Below are positions 24,669 through 33,372 of a DNA stretch of 64,000 nucleotides, piece after piece. Made by a program: the position numbers and the translations under genes. Under the pieces are notes generated by a model. It was given only the letters and a program-made list of their open reading frames with translations. It did no database searches and was not told where the DNA came from. Location of the stretch: assembly GCF_019904295.1 (NCBI RefSeq), contig NZ_CP065362.1:124001-188000 (forward strand). Direction: 5' to 3'. Source of the stretch: Ruegeria sp. SCSIO 43209. Its GTDB lineage: Bacteria; Pseudomonadota; Alphaproteobacteria; Rhodobacterales; Rhodobacteraceae. How positions within the stretch are numbered: the first letter of the stretch is position 1; every line of letters begins with the position of its first letter.

Positions 24669-24917
24669 ATGCCAGAAAATGAAGAGACTTATTTCCGCCA
24701 GGCGGTTGCTGGAGCACGCGCCTTCAAAGAAACCGAAGAGACGGAATCGTCGCTAGAGTGGATCGACGATCTAGAAGGTATCGCGATCAACGGAAGTCAC
24801 GAGTACATGATCAAATCCCTCAGAGAGCTAGACAGGCTTGCAAAATCTGAGAACGAAGAGATCAGTGCGAAGGCGAAAGAGGCGCTCGAATTAGCGCTCG
24901 AATTGACCAAGGTCTAG
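24669..24917 (+). CDS. small acidic hypothetical protein
   Basis: The 82-residue protein is strongly acidic and helical, with the heptad-like tail LRELDRLAKSENEEISAKAKEALELALEL. The start has a TAGGAG RBS at 24657-24662. No family is recognised. It stands alone between the serine recombinase and a minus-strand lipoprotein gene. Confidence 0.6.
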   Translation: MPENEETYFRQAVAGARAFKETEETESSLEWIDDLEGIAINGSHEYMIKSLRELDRLAKSENEEISAKAKEALELALELTKV

Positions 24918-25055
24918 GAGGCTCCGGCTTCTCTTACAGCGTGCGGGGCCCGGGAAATTCGGACCCCGACCCCTGGGGTATAGACCAATTTTGCGCCGAA
25001 AGCCTGCGCACCGGCCGCGTAGAAAAATGTATGGATCTGGAACTTTCAAAGCTCT

Positions 25056-25301
25056 TCAGACTGCACCGCCTTTAGCGACCCTCGCCTTGTGTACCGCGAG
25101 GCTGTTTTCAAACGTGGTTATGTTGTTTACGCTTTCCTCAAAGCGCTTCTTGAAATCAAGATATTCGGAACAGCGTTTGCCGTTATCGCGACAGTCTATC
25201 ATTAGCTCTTCGCCGATCTGGTATTCCCTCGTCAGCCGTTCGTTTGTGCCCGTACAGGCTGTGAATGGTAAAAGGATTAAGATAGACAAGGCTCTCAACA
25301 T
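25056..25301 (-). CDS. small lipoprotein
   Basis: The 81-residue product begins MLRALSILILLPFTAC, a short signal peptide with lipobox LPFTAC, so it should be lipidated at Cys16. The mature part is about 66 residues and contains a Cys pair in MIDCRDNGKRC. The start has a GGAGG RBS. Small element-encoded lipoproteins with this look include superinfection- or entry-exclusion proteins, but no homology is claimed. Confidence 0.65.
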   Translation of the reverse strand: MLRALSILILLPFTACTGTNERLTREYQIGEELMIDCRDNGKRCSEYLDFKKRFEESVNNITTFENSLAVHKARVAKGGAV

Positions 25302-25721
25302 AGCATCCTCCGAAATGGGGTATTTTTCCAGTCGCGAACTATCAGGGTCCCTATTAGAGCGGGCTAAGAAAAAAAACTGCAGCAAAAACCGGGGAAAAGG
25401 AAGCAGCTTGCTCAACCGCATTGCGAAATTCCACCCAAGCTCAATTCGACCGTTTAGTTCGCCGAGCAAATAACGCCGTGTTCTTGAGTGCTAGTTCAGA
25501 CTTTCGTCACGCCCCAATAAAGGTCAGAAACGCGGACTTTAACTGCCGCTGCTCCGATGTCGGCTTTCAGATTGGCAAGGCAAAATCGGTCGATTTGGCC
25601 TTGGTCATAAACTCCGGGCAAAACTTAGGGGCCCAGCATCGCCGAGGCCCTGAAACCAGCAGCTAAGTTTGTCCATAGTCAGGATGCGACGGGCGGCCGT
25701 AACCGCCCGTGCAAAAGGCAC
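25302..25721. other. gap with a GC-rich hairpin
   Basis: About 420 bp between two minus-strand small genes. ACGGGCGG/CCGCCCGT (25689-25696, 25703-25710) forms an 8-bp hairpin just past the stop of the gene at 25722-25913, probably its transcript end. No other structure or convincing ORF was found. Confidence 0.45.
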
Positions 25722-25913
25722 TTACTTTTTGTGGACATGCGCCGAAGAAGAGCGCACAACCCGAGACACTGGGTTGTTGGAGCGGTGCGATTGCACTTGC
25801 TTACTCTGCGCATAGTGCTTCGCATAGTTCCCGCCGAGGCTTGTGGTCGCAGCCGTCGCCAAACTTACGGCAGCCTTTGCTACCGACTTACTTCCCTTTG
25901 AAAATAGACCCAT
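25722..25913 (-). CDS. small hypothetical protein, 63 residues
   Basis: The ATG at 25913 has the RBS AGGAGGAG. The product is basic, with an alanine-rich hydrophobic segment (SVAKAAVSLATAATTSLGG) and a Ser/Arg/His-rich tail. A longer frame reaches upstream to 26132 but overlaps the start of the next gene on the other strand. It may be a membrane-active or secreted small protein; function is unknown. Confidence 0.45.
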   Translation of the reverse strand: MGLFSKGSKSVAKAAVSLATAATTSLGGNYAKHYAQSKQVQSHRSNNPVSRVVRSSSAHVHKK

Positions 25914-26090
25914 TTTCTCCTCCTGGGTTAATTTGTTCGGAGGCGTCATTGCCTTCCGATAAGCCTTTTTTGCATGGGCAAGTTTGCGAGTAAGCTCCGT
26001 CACCGCTTCAGAAAATGGAGTGATCCGGAGTTGACGGGAGAGTTGGGTAATCTGAAATGGACCGGCGTGTAAAAGGAGGCTGGAACAGAG

Positions 26091-27578
26091 ATGCAGAGCT
26101 ATAGAATTGAAGGTTTCAAGGCGCGAGTTCAATGGGCGATGATGAACTTGGGTGCTGCCAGCGACATTCTCAATGATCTAGACCTGTTTCGTTTGTCTAA
26201 GACAAAGGAATTCTACAGCGCTTTGGAGTACGTAATGAAGGGATCGGTTCCGTCAGAGACATTATTCTACGACATCTGGGGTGGACGGGAACCGGTGCCC
26301 TGGCTGCTAGTAGACGCCCTGCTAGAAATCTTCCCTTCTGCTGAGAAAGAAATGTTCACGACGAAGCACCTGTCGGATTTTCATGATCTGACAGCAGAGT
26401 ATGAGTCAAAGGTTGCTCCATGGTTGCTCGCGACCGACGACGTGGCCTCGGAGCGGGGGCGTTTGGCTCGCGCCGCCAAGGAGTACTATCAGTCCGTCGA
26501 TGAAGCGCCGGAAGGAATTCCTTTAGTCGCGAAGAAAGGGTGGTTGCTCGAATGTCCGATCAGGCTCAAGGAGCCCAAGGCAGACGAACAGGCCCTTCCG
26601 AGCCTTGCAGGCGAAGTTGCTGACGTAGTCGGCTCTCCGCTTTGGCCAGGCGGACCGGACTACATGGCACTTAAGACTAAAGCGATCAAGATCCGGAAAG
26701 GGATGAAAGCAGAGATCACAAACGGCATAACTTTCAGGCTTATCGATTTCGAGGCGAAGGAAGGCATGCCAGAATTCACGTTCTCTGAGGGCTACTACTA
26801 CAATTACGTGAACACCTTGGAGGTTCTGGCGGCCGAGTTCGCTCTCCACCAGCGCTCGCCAAACACCCTAGGGAAGCGCGGATCGCCAGAACAAATCTTC
26901 CACCTGAATCAGCGCTCCGCGTTTCCGGGGGTTAACTGTCTGCTCATCGTGAAGAACTTTGAAGGCGACCGTGAGTCCACAACGACTCAGTTCATTCTTC
27001 ACGAAAGAACCCAGAATACGATGGAAGCGCAAAACACCATGCACGTAATACCTGCCGGGGGACACCAGCCTCACAGGCAAAACTACGGTACTCCGATAAC
27101 ACGGTCGATCTGGCGCACGGCCGTGCGCGAATTCATCGAAGAGTTGTTCAACAAGGAAGAGCTATCCGGGATTAATACCAGCGGGATAGATTTCTTAAAG
27201 CATCCCGATGTCGCTCCGTATGTGCGCACAATCTTTAAAACACCCGGCTGCGCTGAAATCTACTATCTTGGAATGGGCTTCGACCCCCTAACCACAAAGC
27301 CGGAAGTACTAGTCTCGATCATCATCGACTGGAAAGCCATCACTCGCGCGCGTCCGGCTCTGTCGAAAGGCAACTTTATCAAGAGTATCGAGCAAAACTA
27401 CGAAGGTGGTACGGTTCACCCGGTGCCTTTGTCTCCTGAAAATCTTGTGCGGGAAGCCAAACAGGGACGTTACGGCAAGCCAGTGTTGCCAGCGGGCGCT
27501 GCATGCATGATGCAGGCCGCCCAACCAGGCTTTTTGGAGAAGATGCTTAACCTAGACGTTGAGCGGCAGAACGATTGA
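26091..27578 (+). CDS. Nudix-domain protein with long N-terminal extension
   Basis: The 495-residue protein starts after an AGGAGG RBS. Residues about 280-460 resemble a Nudix domain: MHVIPAGGHQP (316-326) is followed by SIWRTAVREFIEELFNKEEL, in which Arg346-Glu347-x-x-Glu350-Glu351 matches the REuxEE core of the Nudix box, although the first glycine-spaced half is altered. The N-terminal 270 residues are mostly helical with a possible HTH near 30-90. The family is not recognised. Nudix-fold proteins can hydrolyse or sense nucleotides; in this cargo region a phage-response role is plausible but unproven. Confidence 0.55.
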   Translation: MQSYRIEGFKARVQWAMMNLGAASDILNDLDLFRLSKTKEFYSALEYVMKGSVPSETLFYDIWGGREPVPWLLVDALLEIFPSAEKEMFTTKHLSDFHDLTAEYESKVAPWLLATDDVASERGRLARAAKEYYQSVDEAPEGIPLVAKKGWLLECPIRLKEPKADEQALPSLAGEVADVVGSPLWPGGPDYMALKTKAIKIRKGMKAEITNGITFRLIDFEAKEGMPEFTFSEGYYYNYVNTLEVLAAEFALHQRSPNTLGKRGSPEQIFHLNQRSAFPGVNCLLIVKNFEGDRESTTTQFILHERTQNTMEAQNTMHVIPAGGHQPHRQNYGTPITRSIWRTAVREFIEELFNKEELSGINTSGIDFLKHPDVAPYVRTIFKTPGCAEIYYLGMGFDPLTTKPEVLVSIIIDWKAITRARPALSKGNFIKSIEQNYEGGTVHPVPLSPENLVREAKQGRYGKPVLPAGAACMMQAAQPGFLEKMLNLDVERQND

Positions 27579-27884
27579 TCGAAAAAGCAACTCGGCTTCA
27601 TTTGCCCACCTTTGGCAAATCGGAAGTTCGCCGTTCCGCAGCATTCAGGTCAGATATGGGTTCGTGGCAGACTTGCGGCAGTGCGGCATGGCCTTTAGGC
27701 TTTCAGATGATCATCAAATAGAATTGAGAGATTGCTTAATCCTCAACGCCTCTGAAACTGTTCGGCTGAATCAGCCCGAAACTGAGAATAACTTTCGAGA
27801 AACCCCCTCGAAATTCCCTATTTTTCTCCAAGTTTTCATCTGCGAATGATTCGCCAAGAGCAAACAGCCTAAAGGGGCGAGCAG
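27579..27884. other. non-coding gap
   Basis: About 300 bp separating two plus-strand genes, AT-richer than the flanks. No convincing ORF or strong repeat was seen. Confidence 0.45.
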
Positions 27885-28409
27885 ATGTATGTATCAACGG
27901 AGAAGTGCTTAAATCGATCGGCCAAAGAATATGCCGATGGAGCTCTGGTACTCCTTGAGACGTTCAACCGAAGTGAATCGGATGAGCGTTGCGAGGCTTC
28001 GGATTACATCTTCGATCTCTACAACTTGGGGTATGCGTTCTTTAGAATTCGCACGATGATGGCGAAAGGCCCTGACACAGTTCCGCATGACTGGTTGCTT
28101 AGACGAGAAGTTTCGCGGGCGCGGAGAAACGTTTTGGCTCGATATCCGCGCCTGTTGAACGAACGAATTGTCAATGAAGGGTTCAATGCGCTGGAAGAGC
28201 TTTTTGAGTTCACTGGAAATGTGGAGGCCCAGCCAAGGAGCGGAACCAAGACAACGGCGCTGGCAGTGTCACACTTCTTTCAGAATATTCTGCACAATAT
28301 CTTTGTAGGTTCGCGGTACGGCCTCTTGGACCTCGATCGAGCACTTGGAAAACCATCATCGGCACAAATCTCTCCGACACACGATCCTGATCAGAGGCTG
28401 CTGATATGA
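27885..28409 (+). CDS. hypothetical protein, 174 residues
   Basis: The start has a GGGGCGAG RBS. The product is helical, with ALVLLETFNRSESDERCEASDYIFDLY and a long C-terminal half. There is no signal peptide or recognised motif. It converges on the OLD-family nuclease gene, 25 bp apart. Whether the two function together cannot be told. Confidence 0.5.
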   Translation: MYVSTEKCLNRSAKEYADGALVLLETFNRSESDERCEASDYIFDLYNLGYAFFRIRTMMAKGPDTVPHDWLLRREVSRARRNVLARYPRLLNERIVNEGFNALEELFEFTGNVEAQPRSGTKTTALAVSHFFQNILHNIFVGSRYGLLDLDRALGKPSSAQISPTHDPDQRLLI

Positions 28410-28434
28410 CGTGAGTCTAAGTCACCGCTCACTA

Positions 28435-30198
28435 TCATATCTGTGATGCATCATGGGGAAGGCCGTTCGCTGCACGGATCAAGGCAGCAAGTTCGTTAAG
28501 TCGAGCCTTTAGGTCGAGCCGACTGATGTCCGCAGGTTGTTGACACACACGAAGCGCGGCCCCGACTTTGTCGCCTTTGGTGTATAGTTTGGAATCTGGG
28601 TTTTTGGGTTTTCGTCTTAAAAAGTAGAATGCATGATCGTAGGGGCCAACATCGCTCTTCTCTAGATAGATCGACGGATGGCAATCTTTTAGCGCGTTGT
28701 GCAGAGCATCAGGCTCTACATAGTTTTCGATCTCTCGGCCTTTCGTGATCCAAACAACTCCGTCGTCATTCATTTCGTTTTTGATGCGTTGAGCGGCTGG
28801 TTTGAGATGGGCACGCGCGCTGTTTTTGTCGCTGTCAATGACAATAGCGATGTTTCGATTGAGCTCTTTCAAACGAATAAACTCTTCAAGCGCATCATCA
28901 TCTGCGCTTAGGTGGCTAATCAAACCACCGCCGTAGAAGAGGATACAATAATGTGTGCCTTCCGCGAGCTCGGGTGCAACGCTCGTCAACCAATGGCGGA
29001 TGTAGATACGGTCTGAAGGCCCCTCTACCCATATCACAGCATTGGCTTGCAAAATATCTGAGGCGCGATAACCAAGTTTATCAACGATACCTCGTTTTTG
29101 TGACTGGCTTACTGCTTCTTTAACGTAGGTTTGAGTGCCGTCGTTTTCTACATGAAAAACCGAAGCACCCGGTGTATCGATAAATGCAGCCGAGTGAGTG
29201 GCAATAAAGTACTGGTTAGAAGTGTTTTCTTGAAGATAGCTAATTAACTTGCGCTGCAACAAGGGATGTAAGTGTATCTCAGGTTCCTCAATACACATGA
29301 TCTTGTGTTGGTGAATCGTACAAAATGCAGCGATCAAAATTACTTCGTGGATACCAGTGCCAAGCGAAGAGAGAGGGAGAACCTTGTTGTCGATGTGAAC
29401 AAGTAAATGCTGTCTGCTACTGGGTACTTCCAACACTGCATCAGGTTTGCCTATTACCGTTCGAACGAATGCGTTAATCTGGTCGAATGCCGCCTTCAAG
29501 TCGCGTTCATGGTGATCAGGGTTTTGAATTCCGGCGAGATGATCAATCAGACCTTTGCCCGAGAGATCATCGAAGGTTTCATCTTTGGGTCCCAACTGGC
29601 GTTTGGCGGGTATAAGCATGCTTTCAGGAAGATTTTGCTTCAATCCGGCGACGATTAGACCGATAGTTTCTGGAACCCAATGAAGTGTTGGATCGCCCCC
29701 TGTTTTATTTGCGAGAATAGTCCATAGTTCGTACCAATTACGCTGATTTACCCAACCAACTGCGTTGTCCACCTGGACTTCGTTTAGCGCCGCTGGGCAC
29801 GCGTTAGCGCCTTCGGGTTGTACCCATATATGCCCATGGAGACTCACCCGTTCTAAAATGGCCTTTAAAGTTTTAACAGGGCTAGTCATCCCCCATGGCG
29901 CAGATATCAGGCGTTCTTTAAATACGTCCAAAGCACTATCGAGAGGGATTCCGATTGCGCTTGCTAAGTGACCAGTTTTTTCTCCGCGGTATGTATTTGC
30001 CGAGGTGGAGTCAGGTTCACTGGCAGTCAACCCTTCTGAAAACGGTAGACATTCGTTCAGAAAATTCAGAATGATCGATTTGCCAGAGTTATTCTCTCCC
30101 ACAAAGAAGTTTATCTTAGAGAAGGGGCAGATGTATTGGGTCTCGGGACCGATGCCTCGATAGTATTGAACGCTTGCGCCCCGAAGAAAAACCGGCAT
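28435..30198 (-). CDS. OLD-family ATP-dependent nuclease (AAA_15 ATPase plus TOPRIM)
   Basis: The 587-residue protein has Walker A GENNSGKS (34-41), an ABC-type signature LSSLGTGIHE (277-286), Walker B MCIEEPEIHLHP (301-312) and the switch THS (334-336). A TOPRIM domain follows, with WVEGPSDR (Glu392) and VIDSD (Asp455, Asp457). This is the architecture of OLD-family nucleases, including P2 Old and GajA. No UvrD-like GajB partner is adjacent, so it is probably a stand-alone class 1-type protein. In such elements OLD proteins usually interfere with phage growth. Confidence 0.87.
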   Translation of the reverse strand: MPVFLRGASVQYYRGIGPETQYICPFSKINFFVGENNSGKSIILNFLNECLPFSEGLTASEPDSTSANTYRGEKTGHLASAIGIPLDSALDVFKERLISAPWGMTSPVKTLKAILERVSLHGHIWVQPEGANACPAALNEVQVDNAVGWVNQRNWYELWTILANKTGGDPTLHWVPETIGLIVAGLKQNLPESMLIPAKRQLGPKDETFDDLSGKGLIDHLAGIQNPDHHERDLKAAFDQINAFVRTVIGKPDAVLEVPSSRQHLLVHIDNKVLPLSSLGTGIHEVILIAAFCTIHQHKIMCIEEPEIHLHPLLQRKLISYLQENTSNQYFIATHSAAFIDTPGASVFHVENDGTQTYVKEAVSQSQKRGIVDKLGYRASDILQANAVIWVEGPSDRIYIRHWLTSVAPELAEGTHYCILFYGGGLISHLSADDDALEEFIRLKELNRNIAIVIDSDKNSARAHLKPAAQRIKNEMNDDGVVWITKGREIENYVEPDALHNALKDCHPSIYLEKSDVGPYDHAFYFLRRKPKNPDSKLYTKGDKVGAALRVCQQPADISRLDLKARLNELAALIRAANGLPHDASQI

Positions 30199-30318
30199 GA
30201 ATAAGCCCTTAGTCTAATTTAGTCGATTAGCTGCAACCTACGGATTGCCAACTCCGTGTGCAATGTGACCTGACGCGAAACAATCGAACGAAGAATCCAC
30301 AATGGCATTCAACTTTGT

Positions 30319-30341
30319 GGTGCTGCCCCGGTGCTGCCCCG
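30319..30341. repeat. tandem 11-bp repeats near right end, candidate integrase arm sites
   Basis: GTGCTGCCCCG occurs twice head to tail (30320-30330, 30331-30341), preceded by G, exactly as at 9908-9930 and in the same orientation. The pair lies 64 bp inside attR. Identity at both ends supports a role in excision or integration. Confidence 0.6.
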
Positions 30342-30405
30342 CATTGACAGACAAACCAGATTGCTCGCCAAGCAGCCCTTAAGATGTTGTAATTATTAAT
30401 AATAA

Positions 30406-30462
30406 TGGTCGGAGTGAGAGGATTCGAACCTCCGACCCCTGCCTCCCGAAGACAGTGCTCTA
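30406..30462. repeat. attR, 57-bp repeat within tRNA-Pro
   Basis: It is identical to attL at 9744-9800 and forms the 3' part of the intact tRNA-Pro gene, so integration leaves the tRNA sequence complete. Confidence 0.92.
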
Positions 30463-30482
30463 CCAGGCTGAGCTACACTCCG
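30406..30482 (-). tRNA. tRNA-Pro (anticodon CGG)
   Basis: The 77-nt minus-strand gene has acceptor CGGAGTG/CACTCCG, D arm GCTC/GAGC, anticodon stem CTGTC/GGCAG with loop TTCGGGA (anticodon CGG), T arm GGAGG-TTCGAAT-CCTCT, and an encoded 3' CCA. It is the integration site of the element, and its 3' flank is now element DNA. Confidence 0.96.
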
Positions 30483-30608
30483 ACCGTGGCGCGTGATCTA
30501 TACCTCGTCATATCGATGTGCAAGAGGGATTTTGGGCGTACACACATATGTCGTCGCTGGATTCGAGGGGTGGTTTTAACCCTTCGCCCGATCTGCGAAT
30601 TCGCTGAG

Positions 30609-31724
30609 TCACTGCAACGGATCGGTTCGATACAGTCGGATTTTTGTTCCGCCGTGATCAACGATTGGGCCGGGGGGAAGCATTGGCAATCGCGTTGCGC
30701 GGGCAAGTCCGGGTGTGGTGGTGATGATGCCGACACGCCATCGCTGGAAACGACTGGATAATACCTTGCCTAAACTGCCATAGAGCGACCGCAGGCGCTT
30801 TTCATCACCGATGCGTGCCCCATAGGGCGGATTGACGATGACCAGCCCAGCTGGGCCTTCTGGCGGCTTGATATCACTGACCGAACAGTGCTGAAATCGG
30901 GTGGCATGATCCACTTGTGCCTGTCGGGCGTTAGAGCGTGAAGCCTCGACTGCGCCTGTATTGCGATCTGAGCCAAAGAATCTCAGCTCTGTTTCGGGTT
31001 GACCGGTACGAGTGCGCATTTTTTGCCAGACAACTGGATCGAAGCTTGCCAAATCTTCGAATGCGAACTGACGTGAGCGGCCTGGGGGCAGACCAAGTGC
31101 AATTTCAGCCGCTTCGATAACGAATGTTCCAGAGCCACACATCGGGTCCAGAACCGGTTCAGACCCGTCAAACCCACACTCACGCAGGAACATCGAAGCC
31201 ATTGTTTCCCGCATCGGGGCCTTGGCGACTGCAGGCTTATGACCGCGCTTGTGCAAGAGCTCGCCGGATGTGTCGACGGAGATCGTGCATATGTCTTTTT
31301 CGATTCGTAGCAGCACGCGGACTTTGCCATCGAGTGAGATTGAGGTGCCGAGCCCCTCGGATATGGCTTGTTCGATGCGCTGTCGCGCCGCTCCTGCATG
31401 ATAGATACGAGATTTACGGCAGGTTGCTTCGACCTTCACGGGAATGTCTGGCCTGAGATAACTCGCCCACGGGAATTTTCGGGCGCGCTTGTCCAATTGC
31501 GCCAAATGCACGGCGGGGAAACTGCCCAGTCGCACCAGAACCTTGTTGGCACCGCGCAATTCCAGATTGGCGCGCCAGACTTCCGGCCAATCGCCACGGC
31601 ACACGACACCACCTGGAACGATCCTGGCGCCCGAGAATCCGCGCTCGATGGCCTCGGCACACAAAGGCGTTTCGAGCCCCGGAGTGGCAATCAGAAAAAT
31701 CTCGAATTTATCATTGTTGTCCAT
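30609..31724 (-). CDS. THUMP-domain class I RNA methyltransferase (RlmKL/RlmL N-terminal-like)
   Basis: The 371-residue protein has an N-terminal THUMP-type RNA-binding region and a SAM-dependent methyltransferase domain. Landmarks are VLDPMCGSGTFVIEAAEIALG, the SAM loop, and VIVNPPYGARIGD with the NPPY motif of N-methyltransferases. Such proteins methylate 23S rRNA guanine (RlmL m2G2445). The length corresponds to the RlmL-like part without the RlmK part found in the enteric fusion. It borders the tRNA-Pro integration site on the chromosomal side. Confidence 0.88.
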   Translation of the reverse strand: MDNNDKFEIFLIATPGLETPLCAEAIERGFSGARIVPGGVVCRGDWPEVWRANLELRGANKVLVRLGSFPAVHLAQLDKRARKFPWASYLRPDIPVKVEATCRKSRIYHAGAARQRIEQAISEGLGTSISLDGKVRVLLRIEKDICTISVDTSGELLHKRGHKPAVAKAPMRETMASMFLRECGFDGSEPVLDPMCGSGTFVIEAAEIALGLPPGRSRQFAFEDLASFDPVVWQKMRTRTGQPETELRFFGSDRNTGAVEASRSNARQAQVDHATRFQHCSVSDIKPPEGPAGLVIVNPPYGARIGDEKRLRSLYGSLGKVLSSRFQRWRVGIITTTPGLARATRLPMLPPGPIVDHGGTKIRLYRTDPLQ

Positions 31725-31941
31725 TGTGGTTGCTTACACCGGTTGATCAGCCTGTGCGACACGCAAATTAAATGGGCAAATTGTTCTGAACGACCGTAAG
31801 CTCAAAAGAATGTGACATTCCTTTTCGATTTTGGGCGGTAACAGGTTTGCGTTTGCACTCATCCCCGCGTAAAGGAGCCGTGATCGGAAATACGCCTGCG
31901 GATTCTGGTCGGATAATGGCGCTTTCGCGACCGGACAGACG

Positions 31942-31961
31942 GGAAATTTCGTGTTATTTCC
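31942..31961. promoter_or_regulatory. inverted repeat upstream of nqrA
   Basis: GGAAAT-N8-ATTTCC (31942-31947, 31956-31961) lies about 60 bp before the nqrA start in the 300-bp gap after the methyltransferase gene. It could be an operator in the nqr promoter region. No clear -35/-10 pair was identified. Confidence 0.3.
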
Positions 31962-32023
31962 TGGCATCATTGTAAGATGGCGCGCAGCAGGCGCAGGACA
32001 AAGGCTTGGAAGAACGTAGCAAC

Positions 32024-33367
32024 ATGCAAACTTTCAAACTAAAAAAAGGGTTGGATTTGCCGGTTGAAGGCGCGCCCGAACAGAAAATCCAGCCGGGGCC
32101 TGAATTCTCGTCGGTTGCCGTTCTGGGCAGTGATTATATCGGATTAAAGCCCAAGATGCTGGTGCAAGAGGGCGACGCGGTCCAGCGAGGAACGCCGTTG
32201 TTCTGCCACAAGGATGCGCCCGACGCGATGATGGTCGCGCCGCTGACCGGCAAGGTCGTGGCAATTAATCGCGGGGCGCGACGCGTATTGCAAAGCGTGG
32301 TGATAGAGGTCTCGGATGCCAATGACGCCGGCATAGACTTCTCGGGCATCGGCGATGCCGAGACTGCCGAAGGTGTTACGGCCAAGCTATGCGCGGCCGG
32401 GCTGTGGACTTCTTTCCGGACACGTCCTTATTCAAAGATGCCCGTACCAGGCTCCAAGCCTACAGCAATCTTCGTGACAGCCATGGACAGCGATCCACTG
32501 GCAGGTGATGCGGCATTGGTTATTGCGGATGCGGGCGAGGCATTTGCGGCTGGTCTCGCAGCTGTCTCAAACCTGACCGATGGCAAGACTTATCTGTGCC
32601 AGCAAGAGGGGGCATCCATCCCCGGTTCCGATCTGCCAGGTATAGAAGCGGCTGCGTTTTCCGGCCCACACCCCTCGGGCCTTGCTGGAACTCATATTCA
32701 CTTCCTTGAGCCGCTGGGAGGGGACAAGCAGGTTTGGACCATTGGCTACCAGGACGTGATCGCGATCGGTCGTCTGATGCAGACCGGTCATCTGGATACA
32801 AACATCGTGATTGCTCTGTCTGGACCGGGCGCGCGCCAACCGCGCCTGATCCGCACCGTGATGGGCGCGTCGACGGATGACCTGACCCGGGATGAAGTGA
32901 ACGTCGACGGAATCGCGCGGATCATCTCGGGGTCGATCTTGTCGGGGCAGCATGCCGATGGTCCGACCGCCTATCTGGGCCGTTTTGCGCGCCAGATCAG
33001 CATTATTCGCGAAGATCATGATCAGCACACACTGGGCTGGATTCTTCCTATGCCTTCGAAATATGCGGTACAGCCTGTTTTGGGATCGGCTTTTGCCAAG
33101 AAGCTCTATTCATTCACGTCTAACCTGAATGGTGGTCGCCGCGCGATGGTGCCGACGGGTGTATTCGAAGAGCTTATGCCCCAGGATTATCTGCCGACGC
33201 AATTGCTGCGGGCGCTATTGGTGATGGACACCGACACCGCGCAGGCGCTGGGTGCACTGGAACTGGACGAAGAAGACCTGGGCCTTGTGGGCTTTGCCTG
33301 CCCTGCGAAATATGAATATGGGCTGGCGCTGCGCGACTGCCTCACCAAGATTGAAAAGGAGGGCTGA
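32024..33367 (+). CDS. nqrA: Na+-translocating NADH:quinone reductase subunit A
   Basis: The 447-residue protein begins MQTFKLKKGLDLPVEGAPEQKI, the conserved onset of NqrA, with later GTPLFCHKDAPDAMMVAPLTGKV. NqrA is the peripheral cytoplasmic subunit that contributes to quinone binding in the Na+ pump. The start at 32024 fits the family; an in-frame TTG-type start six codons earlier is less likely. First gene of the nqrABCDEF operon. Confidence 0.95.
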   Translation: MQTFKLKKGLDLPVEGAPEQKIQPGPEFSSVAVLGSDYIGLKPKMLVQEGDAVQRGTPLFCHKDAPDAMMVAPLTGKVVAINRGARRVLQSVVIEVSDANDAGIDFSGIGDAETAEGVTAKLCAAGLWTSFRTRPYSKMPVPGSKPTAIFVTAMDSDPLAGDAALVIADAGEAFAAGLAAVSNLTDGKTYLCQQEGASIPGSDLPGIEAAAFSGPHPSGLAGTHIHFLEPLGGDKQVWTIGYQDVIAIGRLMQTGHLDTNIVIALSGPGARQPRLIRTVMGASTDDLTRDEVNVDGIARIISGSILSGQHADGPTAYLGRFARQISIIREDHDQHTLGWILPMPSKYAVQPVLGSAFAKKLYSFTSNLNGGRRAMVPTGVFEELMPQDYLPTQLLRALLVMDTDTAQALGALELDEEDLGLVGFACPAKYEYGLALRDCLTKIEKEG

Positions 33368-33372
33368 TCCAC

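Larger units (their letters stand above)
9744..30462. mobile_element. integrative element in tRNA-Pro(CGG), satellite-like with defence-type cargo
   Basis: The element is bounded by 57-bp perfect direct repeats, 9744-9800 and 30406-30462, which equal the 3' part (including CCA) of the intact tRNA-Pro gene at 30406-30482. A tyrosine integrase sits just inside the left end, and both ends carry tandem 11-bp candidate arm sites. The interior encodes an excisionase-like HTH, ejection-like proteins, a primase-helicase, an iteron region, HGGxSTG and possible TerS-like proteins. The rightmost 9 kb is mixed-strand cargo that looks AT-richer than the flanks. No large terminase, portal, capsid, tail or conjugation genes were recognised. 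The interpretation as a phage satellite is inference; a decayed prophage is the alternative. Confidence 0.85.

Noticed and set aside
24991..25473. 160-codon plus-strand ORF
   Set aside because: Antisense to the small lipoprotein gene, which has a lipobox and strong RBS. This frame has no recognisable features.
28435..30198. Gabija system
   Set aside because: The OLD protein resembles GajA in architecture, but no GajB-like UvrD helicase gene is next to it.
9908..30341. CRISPR array
   Set aside because: The repeats are two tandem 11-bp pairs 20 kb apart without spacers; no cas genes were found.
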